NCBI RefSeq assembly: GCF_039544005.1
Contig: NZ_BAABKV010000001.1
Coordinates: 7,378,001-7,442,000 of the forward strand
Direction of reading: 5' to 3'
DNA length: 64,000 nucleotides
Source: Kitasatospora paranensis
Lineage (GTDB): Bacteria; Actinomycetota; Actinomycetes; Streptomycetales; Streptomycetaceae
Shown: positions 38,111-47,135 of the stretch, piece after piece
How positions within the stretch are numbered: the stretch's first letter is position 1
Layout of the letters: every line of letters begins with the position of its first letter
Program-made: the position numbers and the translations under genes
Notes under the pieces: model-generated
What the model was told of the DNA's origin: nothing
Database searches by the model: none
What the model saw: the letters and a program-made list of their open reading frames with translations, nothing else

Positions 38111-38668
38111 GTGGGCACGGAAGCCGAGGAGTTGGGACGGGCGATTCGGGACCGCCGGCGCGGGCTCGGGCTGACCCTTGAGTCGATCGGCCGCAGGACC
38201 GGGCTCTCCAAGAGCTTCCTGAGCCAGTTGGAGCGCGGTCTGGCCAATCCGACCCTGCTGACGCTGATCCGGGTCGCCTCGGCACTGGGTTCCACGCCGA
38301 CGGCGATGCTCGGCTTCGCCCGGGCCGGTCGGGCCGGTCGGGAGGAGCCGCCGCCCGGGTTGCCGGTCCGCCGGCCCGCGCTGCCACCGCAGCGGCCGGC
38401 CCCCGGCGAGGGGTGCAGCCACCCGCTCACGGGCGACGGCCCGGGCCGGTACCAGGTCCTTCTGTGCGACGGCACGCCCGCCCACCACCGGCGGGCCGTG
38501 GCGCATCCCGGCGAGGAGTTCTGCTTCGTCCTCAGCGGGGCGCTCCGGGTCGAGCTCGGCCACCGGTCCCTCCTGTTGCGGTCGGGCGAGTCCTTGCACT
38601 TCGACGCGGCCACCCCGCACCGGCTGGTCGCCGAGGCCGCCGCCACCCGGTTCCTGCTCACCCGCTGA
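38111..38668 (+). CDS. XRE-family regulator with cupin domain
   Basis: The N-terminal helix-turn-helix is AIRDRRRGLGLTLESIGRRTGLSKSFLSQLERG (short motif: TGLSKSFLSQLERG, residues about 25-38). The C-terminal cupin contains HPGEEFCFVLSGALRVEL and SGESLHFDAATPHRLV. Such HTH-cupin proteins often control amino-acid or polyamine catabolism through a small-molecule ligand. GTG 38111 (185 residues) follows GGGGAGC; an in-frame GTG at 38075 would add 12 residues. It lies inside the salvage island after the kinase and may regulate the transporter or peptide-degrading genes. The ligand is unknown. Confidence 0.82.
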   Translation: MGTEAEELGRAIRDRRRGLGLTLESIGRRTGLSKSFLSQLERGLANPTLLTLIRVASALGSTPTAMLGFARAGRAGREEPPPGLPVRRPALPPQRPAPGEGCSHPLTGDGPGRYQVLLCDGTPAHHRRAVAHPGEEFCFVLSGALRVELGHRSLLLRSGESLHFDAATPHRLVAEAAATRFLLTR

Positions 38669-38687
38669 CGGCCGGGGAACGCAGCAG

Positions 38688-38728
38688 GCCGGGCGGCCCC
38701 TTCGTGGAGATCGGAGGGGCCGCCCGGC
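38688..38728. terminator. Terminator between XRE-cupin and NlpC/P60 genes
   Basis: GCCGGGCGGCCCC (38688-38700) pairs perfectly with GGGGCCGCCCGGC (38716-38728), loop 15 bases. It serves the two convergent genes. Confidence 0.8.
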
Positions 38729-38737
38729 GGGAGTCGC

Positions 38738-39823
38738 TCAACCGACGTGGTAGTACCCCATCAGGCCCGACGCACTGCTGACCGGCTCGTAACGGACGTA
38801 GGTGCCGGTGTAGGGCTCGTCGATCATCATCGGCACGCCGTTGACCGTCCCGGTGTAGACGCCGACGTGGTGGGGCGTGATCGGGAGGGTCCCGAAGAAG
38901 ACCAGGTCGCCCGGGACGGCGTTGGCCAGGGAGACGGTCTGGAGCCGCGGGTTGACGATCTGGTCCTTGGTCGTCGACCCGATGTCGCCGGCGCCGGCCC
39001 GCCAGTACAGCCAGCGGGTGAAGCCGGAGCAGTCCAGGCCCACCGTGTGGTCGGCCGGGCAGGGCTGGATGTCGCCCCCGTAGTTCTCGCAGGAGCCGAT
39101 CGACGGGCCGAAGTCCTGGTCCTCGTGGCCGCCGGCCCAGACGTACGGGATGTTGCTGTCGAGGCTGGCCTGGGCCATGGTGACCACCGCGCTGTAGCGG
39201 CCGGTGCCCAGGTCGGGCGGGGTCTGCGGGGCCGGCCGGCCGTAGAGCTTCGCCTTGGTCGCCGGGTCGACCACGCCTGTGGCGGGCAGCGAGGCCGAGG
39301 TCTGGTAGGCGGTGACGGCCGTCGTGGTGGCGGTGTCGAAGGTGTGGTTGACGGTGAGTGCGGCGCCGTGCTGGTTCAGGAGGTTCTGCAGTTCGGTGAC
39401 GCAGCCGTCGTTCTCCCCGGCGTGGAGGTCGACGGGGCAGGTCAGTGCGCCGAGGTCGATGGGCACGGCCGGGTCGACGTAGTAGAGGGCGGCCCGGGTC
39501 AGCGAGCCCACCTGGCCGTCGGCGCCCAGGCCCTTGGCGGTCTGGAAGGCCTTGACGGCGGCGAGCGTGGCGGCGCCGAAGTCGCCGTCGACGGTGAGTG
39601 CGGCGCCGCGCTGGTTGAGCAGCGTCTGCAGCTCGGTGACGCAGCCGTCGTTCTCGCCCTGCTTGACGACGCTGGGGCAGGAGGGGAGATTGAGGTTGAG
39701 GCGCTGCGGCACGGTGCCGGCCGCGTAGGCGCTGTTGGTGGTGGCGACGGCGAGCAGACCGGTGCCGAGGGCCACGGCGAGCGCGCGGACGGCGGTACGG
39801 AGGCGAGGTCCCTTGAGGCGCAT
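38738..39823 (-). CDS. Secreted NlpC/P60 endopeptidase with two peptidoglycan-binding domains
   Basis: The 361-residue precursor has a Sec signal (MRLKGPRLRTAVRAL, hydrophobic core, SAYAAG). Two PG_binding_1 repeats follow (GENDGCVTELQTLLNQRGAALTVDGDFG and GENDGCVTELQNLLNQ..). The C-terminal NlpC/P60 domain has IPYVWAGGH, catalytic Cys in GLDCSGFTRWLYW and His in HHVGVYTG. It would cut D-Glu-DAP or related bonds in wall peptides outside the cell. ATG 39823 follows AGGAAAGGA. It is 56 bases downstream of the DUF1906 gene on the same strand; together they could generate muropeptides for the adjacent importer. Confidence 0.92.
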   Translation of the reverse strand: MRLKGPRLRTAVRALAVALGTGLLAVATTNSAYAAGTVPQRLNLNLPSCPSVVKQGENDGCVTELQTLLNQRGAALTVDGDFGAATLAAVKAFQTAKGLGADGQVGSLTRAALYYVDPAVPIDLGALTCPVDLHAGENDGCVTELQNLLNQHGAALTVNHTFDTATTTAVTAYQTSASLPATGVVDPATKAKLYGRPAPQTPPDLGTGRYSAVVTMAQASLDSNIPYVWAGGHEDQDFGPSIGSCENYGGDIQPCPADHTVGLDCSGFTRWLYWRAGAGDIGSTTKDQIVNPRLQTVSLANAVPGDLVFFGTLPITPHHVGVYTGTVNGVPMMIDEPYTGTYVRYEPVSSASGLMGYYHVG

Positions 39824-39879
39824 GGAAGTCCTTTCCTGGGGAGCGGGAGGGGAGGGCCGAGCGGGGGCCGGGGCGGTCG

Positions 39880-41634
39880 TCACTTGCCGGACTGGAGCGC
39901 ACCCCAGGTGAGCGGGCCGACGGCGCCGTCCGCGGTGAGACCGCGCGAGGACTGGTAGCTCTTGACCGCGGTGGTGGTCTGCGAGCCGAAGTCACCGTCG
40001 ATTCCCACGGTCTGGCCCAGGGCCGCCGTCAGGGCGCGCTGGAGGCGCTGCACGTCCGCGCCGGTGGAGCCGCTCTGCAGTGACGGCTTGGTGCCGGCCG
40101 AGAGCAGTGCCGTCCAGGTGTGGGAGTCGACCGCGCCGGACGCGGTCAGCGCCTTCGCGGTCTGGAAGGCGGAGGCGGCCGAGGCCGTGTCGGCGCCGAA
40201 CGTGCCGTTCACCGCGCCGGCGAAGTAGCCCTGTCGCAGCAGCAGGCACTGGGCCGCGCTCACCGGATCGCCGGTCGCACCGGAGGAGAGGGCGGTGTAG
40301 GCGGTGAAGTCCAGGCTCGCGGTGCAGGTCGCGACCGAGCCGCTGTCGAGGTCGAGGTAGTCGTCGTCGACGTTCATGGTGACGCCGCCCCAGGTCTCGT
40401 CGGTGTCACCGGTGTACTGGTGCACGCGCTGGTGGTTCGCCCAGTACGAGGCCGGCACGTAGCTGCCGGTGTTGGTGTCGGCGGCGCCGTTCCACCAGGC
40501 GAACCAGATGCTGTCGGGAAGGTTGTAGGTCCCGGTGCCGTACTGCGACCCGAGGTCCGAGATGCCGGAGCCGAGGCTGGAGTAGACGCCCGACAGGTAG
40601 CCGTGGGCGTGCAGTTCGGCCGTCCACGCGGACAGGAAGGTCAGCACGGCCTGGCTGCAGGAGGAGTTGGTCTGGTCGTAGCCCTCCATGTCCTCGTAGA
40701 TGGTGCTGCCGGGGGAAGCCCCAGCGCGGACGCCTTCGCGACAGCGTCCGCCGCGGTCGCGGTGCCCTGCGAGGCCGCGGTGGAGAGGGTGGAGGACAGC
40801 CGGTGGCCGAACGTGGTGCAGGGGCTTGGAGGTCGACGGTGATCGGGATGATGTGCCATCCGTCGGCGACCCGGTCGCCGACCCAGGAGGCGGTCAGGTT
40901 CGGCTGGGCGCAGGCCGCGCTGACGCCGCTGATGTAGACGCCGATCGCCCGGTAGGGCGAGGCGCTCCAGGCGCTCATCTGGGCGGCGGAGGGGGCGGAG
41001 CAGGGGTCGAAGCCCTTGCCGGTGAACACGCCGGGCTGCGCCGGGACTGCCGCGGTGGTCTGGGCGGTCGCCGCGAGCGACTCGGCGGCCGGGGCGGCGA
41101 CGGCCTGGGCGGAGCCGTCGAGGTCGGCGTGCGCGAGGACGCCCTCGACTGCCCCGGAGTCGGTGCCGTAGGAAGCGGTGGCCATGATCCCGGCAGCGGG
41201 CACGGCCTCCCGGACCTGGCCGGGGGTGCGCCCGCACCGCGCAGGACCGGCGCTGCGGCCTTCCCGGCCGGGGCGACCGCAGTGTGACGGTCCACCAGCT
41301 TCCGGGCTGTGGCGTCGAGCGGTTCCAGCAGCAGGGTGTTGCCGCGGCCGATCAGGTGCGCGGGGCAGGTCGCCTGGCCCGCGTCGGTCGGGTGGCCGAG
41401 GTAGACCGCGTCGTGGTCCAGGCGGACGCAGGTGGCGGGGTGGGTGGCCAGGTCGATCACCGGCCAGGCGGTGGGGACCTTGACGTGGTAGCCGCGGTAG
41501 GAGACGTCCTTGGCGGCGGGAGCGGCCGAGGCCGGAACGGCACTGCCCGCTGTCGTCAGGAACGTGGTGGCGGCGGTCAGCACCGCGAGTCCGGCGAGGG
41601 CGGACCGGCGGCGGAGGGGTTTGGACAGGCGCAT
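39880..41634 (-). CDS. Secreted DUF1906 (GH25-like fold) protein with peptidoglycan-binding domains, three frameshifts
   Basis: The precursor starts MRLSKPLRRRSALAGLAVLT with a Sec signal (VPASAAPA). An N-terminal domain of unknown function is followed by DUF1906, a glycoside-hydrolase-like barrel: GKGFDPCSAPSAAQMSAW, YRAIGVYISGVS, IYEDMEGYDQT and IWFAWWNG. Two PG_binding_1 domains close the protein (ADVQRLQRAL.., VDGDFG-type turns). It probably acts on or binds cell-wall glycan. Frames break at G5 41222-41226, G4 40821-40824 and G5 40711-40715; one extra base at each restores one 585-residue chain. ATG 41634 follows AGGAG. It is divergent from anmK. Confidence 0.82.
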
Positions 41635-41731
41635 GACACTCCTGGCGTCACGTGGGGGAGGAGGGGAGTTGTGCGCCTCCGCTGTGGCGGGGGATGGAGC
41701 CGGATGCGCACAGCCCCGAAAGCTAGTAGGT

Positions 41732-41771
41732 GGAAAGTTTCCGAAGAAGTGCCTCGCTGAGAAAGTTTTCC
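41732..41771. promoter_or_regulatory. Two GGAAAGTTTCC-type palindromes upstream of the DUF1906 gene
   Basis: GGAAAGTTTCC (41732-41742) is a perfect odd palindrome, and GAAAGTTTTCC (41761-41771) is a near copy 29 bases away, an almost three-turn helical spacing. They lie 100-140 bases upstream of the DUF1906 start and suggest a repressor or activator binding cooperatively. Confidence 0.5.
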
Positions 41772-41856
41772 ACCAACGAACATTTGCATGAACACGGCTC
41801 AAACGTGTTCGGCGCACCTTCCCGGGGTCGTGAGGTCAAAAACATTCATATCGCGA

Positions 41857-41865
41857 GCAACTGAG
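41857..41865. promoter_or_regulatory. Salvage-regulon motif, site D (anmK promoter)
   Basis: GCAACTGAG, reverse complement CTCAGTTGC, nine bases upstream of the anmK -35 box. It shares the AGTTGC core and the position relative to TTGACA with site C. Confidence 0.4.
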
Positions 41866-41873
41866 GTAAATCG

Positions 41874-41902
41874 TTGACATGCGCCGCCTGCTCTTCGATA
41901 CT
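41874..41902 (+). promoter_or_regulatory. Promoter of anmK and the D-lactate dehydrogenase
   Basis: TTGACA (41874-41879), 17-base spacer, GATACT (41897-41902), about 32 bases before the GTG start of anmK. Confidence 0.65.
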
Positions 41903-41934
41903 CGCCGGGTGACCACCACCCCGAGGGAGTCGTC

Positions 41935-43125
41935 GTGCGCGTCATCGGTCTGATGTCCGGCACCTCCCACGACGGGATCGAGGCCGCGGCAGCGGACCTG
42001 GCGCTAGATCAGGAGACGCTGGTGCTGCGGCCGCTGGGCCTGCTCAGCCGGCCCTACGACCCCGAGCTGCGCGAGCGGATCGCCGCCGCGCTGCCGCCCG
42101 CGCCCGTCGGCGCCGAGGACTTCTGCCGACTGGACACCGGCATCGGCCAGGCCTTCGCAGCCGCGGCCGAGGCCGCGCTGCACGAGCTGTGCGGGCACAC
42201 CGCCGACCTGGTCGTCTCTCACGGCCAGACCATGCACCACTGGGTGGAGAGCGGCGCCGTCCGCGGCACCTGGCAGCTCGGGCAGCCCGCCTGGATCGCC
42301 GAGGCCACCGGACTGCCGGTGGTGTCCGACCTGCGCAGCCGCGACGTCGCGGCGGGCGGCCAGGGCGCGCCACTGGTCAGCCTCCTCGACGCGCTGCTGC
42401 TCGGCGCCCGGGACGGCGTCGCCGCCGCCCTCAACCTGGGCGGCATCGCCAACATCACCGTGACCGCCCCCGGCCGGGACCCGATCGCCTTCGACACCGG
42501 ACCTGCCAACGCCCTGCTCGACGCCGCGGTCCGGCACTTCAGCGGTGGGAGCAGCTCCTACGACGCCGACGGCCGCGGCGCCGCCGCGGGCCGGGTGCAC
42601 CCCGGCCTGCTCGCCCGGCTGCTCGCCGACCCCTACTACCGCCGCCCCGCGCCCAAGAGCACCGGCAAGGAGCTGTTCCACCTGCCGTACCTGCTGGACG
42701 CGCTGGCCGCGGTGCCCGTCCCGGACCAGTACGACGTGCTGGCCACGCTCACCCGGCTCACCGCCCGCACCGTCGCCGACGCCTGCCGCGCCCACGGCGT
42801 CACTGAACTGGTCGTCTCCGGCGGCGGCACCCGCAATCCCACCCTGGTCGCGGCGATCACCCGGGAACTGCCCGGCGTCCGGCTCCTGACCAGCGACGAG
42901 CTCGGCCTGCCCGCCATGGCCAAGGAAGCCCTCGCCTTCGCCGTCCTCGGCTTCCTGACCGTGCACGGGCTGCCCGCCGCGCTGCCGTCCTGCACCGGTG
43001 CCCGGCACCGAGTACTGCTCGGCAGCATCACCCCCGGTCGCGGGCCGCTGCACCTGCCCGCCCCCGCGGCCACGCCACCCCTGACCCTGCGGATCGAGCC
43101 CGCACCGACACGGGAAGAACGATGA
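41935..43125 (+). CDS. anmK: Anhydro-N-acetylmuramic acid kinase
   Basis: The 396-residue enzyme opens and phosphorylates 1,6-anhydro-MurNAc to MurNAc-6-P. Family blocks are GLMSGTSHDGIEAA at residues 5-18, VSHGQTMHHW near 98, QLGQPAWIAEATGLPVVSDLR near 117, LNLGGIANIT near 163, FDTGPANALLD near 184 and VVSGGGTRNPTL near 290. Its presence implies supply of anhydro-muropeptides from lytic transglycosylases. GTG 41935 is the start. It overlaps the next gene by ATGA, so MurNAc-6-P formation is coupled to the enzyme that can remove the D-lactate later released by MurQ. Confidence 0.95.
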   Translation: MRVIGLMSGTSHDGIEAAAADLALDQETLVLRPLGLLSRPYDPELRERIAAALPPAPVGAEDFCRLDTGIGQAFAAAAEAALHELCGHTADLVVSHGQTMHHWVESGAVRGTWQLGQPAWIAEATGLPVVSDLRSRDVAAGGQGAPLVSLLDALLLGARDGVAAALNLGGIANITVTAPGRDPIAFDTGPANALLDAAVRHFSGGSSSYDADGRGAAAGRVHPGLLARLLADPYYRRPAPKSTGKELFHLPYLLDALAAVPVPDQYDVLATLTRLTARTVADACRAHGVTELVVSGGGTRNPTLVAAITRELPGVRLLTSDELGLPAMAKEALAFAVLGFLTVHGLPAALPSCTGARHRVLLGSITPGRGPLHLPAPAATPPLTLRIEPAPTREER

Positions 43126-46018
43126 ACAGCCACCCCGAGCCCCACGCCGATCCCGCCGACCTGGCGGCGCTGCTGCGCTCCGCCGTCGGCGACCCCGCGC
43201 GCGTGCGCACCCGAGCCTCCCAGCGCGCCGCGGCGGCCCACGACGCCTCCCACTACCTGCTCGCCCCGCAAGCCGTGGTGCGCGCCGCGTCCGCGGACGA
43301 AGTGGCGGCCCTCATGCGGGCCACCCGTCGCGCGGGCATCCCGCTGACCCTGCGCTCGGGCGGCACCAGCCTGTCAGGTCAGGCCGGCGGTGACGGCGTC
43401 CTGGTCGACGTCCGAACCCACTGGCGCGACCTCCGGATCCTCGACGACGGACGAAGGGTCAGCGTCCAGCCCGGTCTGACGGTGCGCCAGGTCAACGCCC
43501 GACTGGCCCGCCACAACCGCCGGCTCGGCCCCGACCCGGCCAGCGAATCCGCCTGCACGGTGGGCGGTGTGGTCGCCAACAACTCCAGCGGGATGAACTG
43601 CGGCACCCGCGACAACGCCTACCGCACCATGGAATCGCTCCGGTTCGTGCTGCCCTCCGGAACACTGATCGACTCCGGCCGCCACGACGCCGACCGCGAA
43701 CTGCTCGCCAGGGAACCGGAACTGCACGCCGGACTGCTCCGCCTGCACGCCCGCATCCACGCCGACCGCGCCTCCCGTGCGACCGTCGAGCGCCTCTTCT
43801 CCCTCAAGAACACCATGGGGTACGGGCTCAACGCTTTCCTCGACCACAGCCGGCCGGTCGACATCCTGTCCCACCTCCTGATCGGCAGCGAGGGCACCCT
43901 CGGCTTCGTAGCCGAGGCCACCTTCCGCACCGTCCCGCTGCTGCCGCACACCGCCACCGGCCTGCTCGTCCTGCGCGGCCTCGCCGAGGCCACCGACGCG
44001 CTGCCCGCACTTCTCGCCGCCGGCGCCCGCACCGCCGAACTCCTCGACGCCGCCGCCCTGCGGGTCGCACAGCTCGGCGAGGACGCCCCTGCCGGACTGC
44101 GTAAGCTGCCGATCCGTCAGCACGCGGCATTGCTGGTCGAGTTCGCCGAGGAGGACGCCGAGGAACTGGAGACGGTGCTGCGGGCCGCCCGGCCGGTGCT
44201 GGAGCGCACGGCCGCGGCCCTCCCGGTGACGCTCACCCGCGACGCCCGGCTCCGAGCCCGGCTGTGGCACCTGCGCAAGGGCCTGTACACCGCCGTGGCT
44301 GCCGCCCGAAGGCCCGGTACCACCGCCCTGCTGGAGGACATCGCCGTCCCGCTGCCCAGGCTCACCGACACCTGCGAGGGCCTCATCGGCCTGTTCGAGC
44401 GGCACGGTTACCAGGACGCGGTGATCTTCGGCCACGCCCGGGACGGGAACGTCCACTTCATGCTCAGCCAGGACTTCGACCGGCCCGACGAGATCGACCG
44501 CTACGCCCGGTTCACCGACGACATGGTCGACCTGGTCCTCGACGCCGGCGGCACCCTCAAGGCCGAGCACGGCACCGGCCGGGTCATGGCGCCGTACGTC
44601 CGCCGCCAGTACGGCGACGAGCTCTACCAGGTCATGCGCGAGATCAAGCAACTCTGCGACCCGGCCGCCACGCTCAACCCCGGGGTCGTCCTCGACGACG
44701 ACCCCGCCGCCCACCTGCGCCACCTCAAGCGGGTTCCGCAGGTCGACCCCGCGGTCGACCGCTGCGTCGAATGCGGCTACTGCGAGCCCGTCTGCCCCAG
44801 CGCCGACGCCACCACCACCCCGCGCCAGCGCATCGCCCTGCTCCGCGAGATCGCCGACGCCGACGCCGCGGGCGACCGGGCCCGAGCCCGCGAACTGCAG
44901 GCCGACTACGCCTTCGACGCCGTCGACAGCTGCGCCGCCGACAGCCTGTGCGTCACCGCCTGCCCCGTCGCCATCGACACCGGCGCGGTCATGAAACGGC
45001 TGCGCGCCGACCGGCACGGCCCGCTGGCACAGACCGCCGGGCGGGTGGTCGCCGACCACTGGGGCACCGCCCTGCACGGGGTCCGCACCGCGCTCACCGT
45101 CGCCCACCGGCTCCCCGCCCCCGTTGTCCGGGCCGCGACCGGCGCGGCGCGCGGGCTCGGCGCGGGCGAAGTCGTCCCGCCGTGGCGCGACTCGATCCCC
45201 CGCGCGGGACGGCGCCGGCCGACCGGTCGGGCCCCCGAAGGCGCCACGGCGGTGCTCTTCGCCACCTGCGTCGGCGCCGTGTTCGAGCCCGCCGGACCGG
45301 ACCACGCGGCCGGCGCCACCCGGGCCCTCCTCGCACTGTGCGAGCGGGCCGACGTCCAGGTGGCCGTCCCAGCGGGCCTGGACCGGCTGTGCTGCGGAAC
45401 TCCCTGGCAGTCGAAGGGCTTCACGGACGGACACCGGGCGATGGCCGCCCGCACCCTGGCCGCCCTGTGGCAGACCACCGACGCCGGCCGGCTGCCCGTG
45501 GTCAGCGACGCCACCTCCTGCACCCACGGCCTCCACCAGCTGACCGAAGTCCTGCCGGAGGCCGAACGCGCCCGCTACCAGGACCTGCGCTTCGTCGACG
45601 CCGTGACCTTCGCCGTCCAGCACCTGCTGCCCGCGCTGCCCCCGCCCCGCCGCCTCGCCTCGCTGGCCCTGCACCCGACCTGCTCCGCCGTCCACCTCGG
45701 CCTCGACACCGACCTGCGCACCCTCGCCGGGGCGCTCGCCGCCGAGGTCACCGTCCCCGACAGCTGGGGCTGCTGCGCGTACGCGGGGACCGCGGCCTGC
45801 TCCACCCCGAGCTCACCGCTGCCGCGACCGTCGCCCAGGCCGCCGAGCTCGCCGCGCGCGACTTCGACGGCTACGTCTCGTCCAACCACACCTGCGAGCT
45901 GGGCATGACCCGCGCCACCGGCCGCCCCTACCGGCACATCCTTGAGCTCCTGGACGAGGCAACCGCACCCCGCCCGTCGGAAGCCCGCGAGGAGGGACCC
46001 GGCGCCACGGCAGGCTGA
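43122..46018 (+). CDS. FAD/Fe-S D-lactate dehydrogenase, GlcD-GlpC fusion type (frameshifted near end)
   Basis: The roughly 965-residue protein joins a VAO-type FAD domain (LTLRSGGTSLSGQAGGDGVLVD near residue 70, GGVVANNSSGMNCGTRDNAYRTM near 150), a FAD-linked oxidase C-terminal domain (FGHARDGNVHFMLSQ and LKAEHGTGRVMAPYV), two 4Fe-4S motifs (CVECGYCEPVCP and CAADSLCVTACP) and CCG-type cysteine domains (LCCGTPW and WGCCAYAG). This is the architecture of respiratory D-lactate dehydrogenases. The frame breaks at G4 45785-45788; one added G joins CCAYAG to DRGLLHPELTAAATVAQ. Coupled to anmK and near murQ, it would oxidise D-lactate to pyruvate. Another 2-hydroxyacid remains possible. Confidence 0.87.
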
Positions 46019-46137
46019 GCGCGAACCCGCCCGAGGCGCCTGATGCGTCGACTCGGCTCCGCCCCTCAGATCCCCGGGCGGCCTGCACCGGCGGCCCGCG
46101 GCGGAGTGTGTCGGTGCGGTGCGGCAGGATCACCTGC

Positions 46138-46785
46138 ATGACGGACGGAATCGCGTGGCTCGCGGAGCCACAGAGCATTGCCTTCGGCGGCTACCGCGTG
46201 ACCCTGGCCCGAGGGCTCGGGATCGAGGCGCTGGCGACGCGGATCGCGTCCTCGGCCCAGTGGTCGAAGCGGACCGTGGAGCCGGTCGGGGAGCTCACCG
46301 GGGACGGCCTGGTCGAGAGGCTGGACGCGGAGTTCGGGGACGCCTGGGACGGGATCGGGCTGCGCCTGGGGGTGAGCGACGGGTGGACCTTCGCGGTGGC
46401 GTACGGGGGCTGGTTCGGGGAATTCCGGACCGATCCGGCGATCTCCTCGGACGGTGCCGAGGTCTTTGTGCTCGAGTACGAGGAGGAGAACGGCAAGCCG
46501 GTGCCGCCGACCTTCCACGCTCACCGGGACGGCCGGACAGTGTGCTCGTTCAATCTGCACCTGGACGACTCCTGGGGCAACGGCCAGGTCGTCGGGGACC
46601 CCGAAATCGCGGATAGGGTCAAGGAGTTGCTGAGCACCGCAGGTCTGCCGGACGAGGAACGACCGGACGACGAGGTGCACCGGGCAGCTCTGGAGGTGCT
46701 GGAGCGGCACTTCGGTCTGACACTTCCCTCGGCCCTGGTGCTGGAGGCCCCGCTGCCGGCCTTCCTGCTCGCCGACGGGGAGTGA
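46138..46785 (+). CDS. Hypothetical protein, possibly DUF6461-like
   Basis: A 215-residue soluble protein with no signal or membrane segment. It has RVTLARGLGIEALATRI near residue 20 and an acidic middle (EVFVLEYEEENGKPVPPTF). The WLAEP...YRVTLARGL start resembles small streptomycete DUF6461-type proteins, but I am not certain. ATG 46138 was chosen because an upstream in-frame ATG lacks a ribosome site. It begins a region unrelated to peptidoglycan salvage. Confidence 0.6.
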   Translation: MTDGIAWLAEPQSIAFGGYRVTLARGLGIEALATRIASSAQWSKRTVEPVGELTGDGLVERLDAEFGDAWDGIGLRLGVSDGWTFAVAYGGWFGEFRTDPAISSDGAEVFVLEYEEENGKPVPPTFHAHRDGRTVCSFNLHLDDSWGNGQVVGDPEIADRVKELLSTAGLPDEERPDDEVHRAALEVLERHFGLTLPSALVLEAPLPAFLLADGE

Positions 46786-46989
46786 CTCGCGATGGGTGCT
46801 GATCGGATGTGCCCGTCCGATTGATGATCAGTGATGCCACGGCTGCCGCCGTTCGGGGGCGCGCGGCCGGCCGGCGGCACCACCTTGTGGCGAACTTAAC
46901 GGCCGCATAAGCGTGTTCCATCCGTCGGGGCGTGCCGTCACGGTCGGGTGCGTGCGATGGCCGTGGTGACCTGCAGGAAGGAGGACGGG

Positions 46990-47058
46990 ATGGTGCGCTG
47001 TGCACAAGCCGGGTGCCTCGCTGGGGCGTTGACCGGGCGGGGTGGGGATGGCTATTGA
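46990..47058 (+). CDS. Possible 22-residue leader ORF
   Basis: ATG 46990 follows a strong GGAAGGAGGA and opens a 22-codon frame (MVRCAQAGCLAGALTGRGGDGY) ending at TGA 47056-47058, 77 bases before the DPBB-protein start. It could be a leader peptide or upstream ORF, or chance. Only the ribosome site supports it. Confidence 0.3.
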   Translation: MVRCAQAGCLAGALTGRGGDGY

Positions 47059-47135
47059 TGGTGGCCGGTCAGTCGGAGCTGTGCGCGGTCCTGCCGGCAC
47101 GACGTGACACCACCCCCATCCCTTCAGGAGGACGC

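Noticed and set aside
46786..47135. c-di-AMP (ydaO) riboswitch upstream of the DPBB protein
   Set aside because: Such riboswitches often precede wall-hydrolase genes in Streptomyces, but I could not find the conserved ydaO core in this leader.
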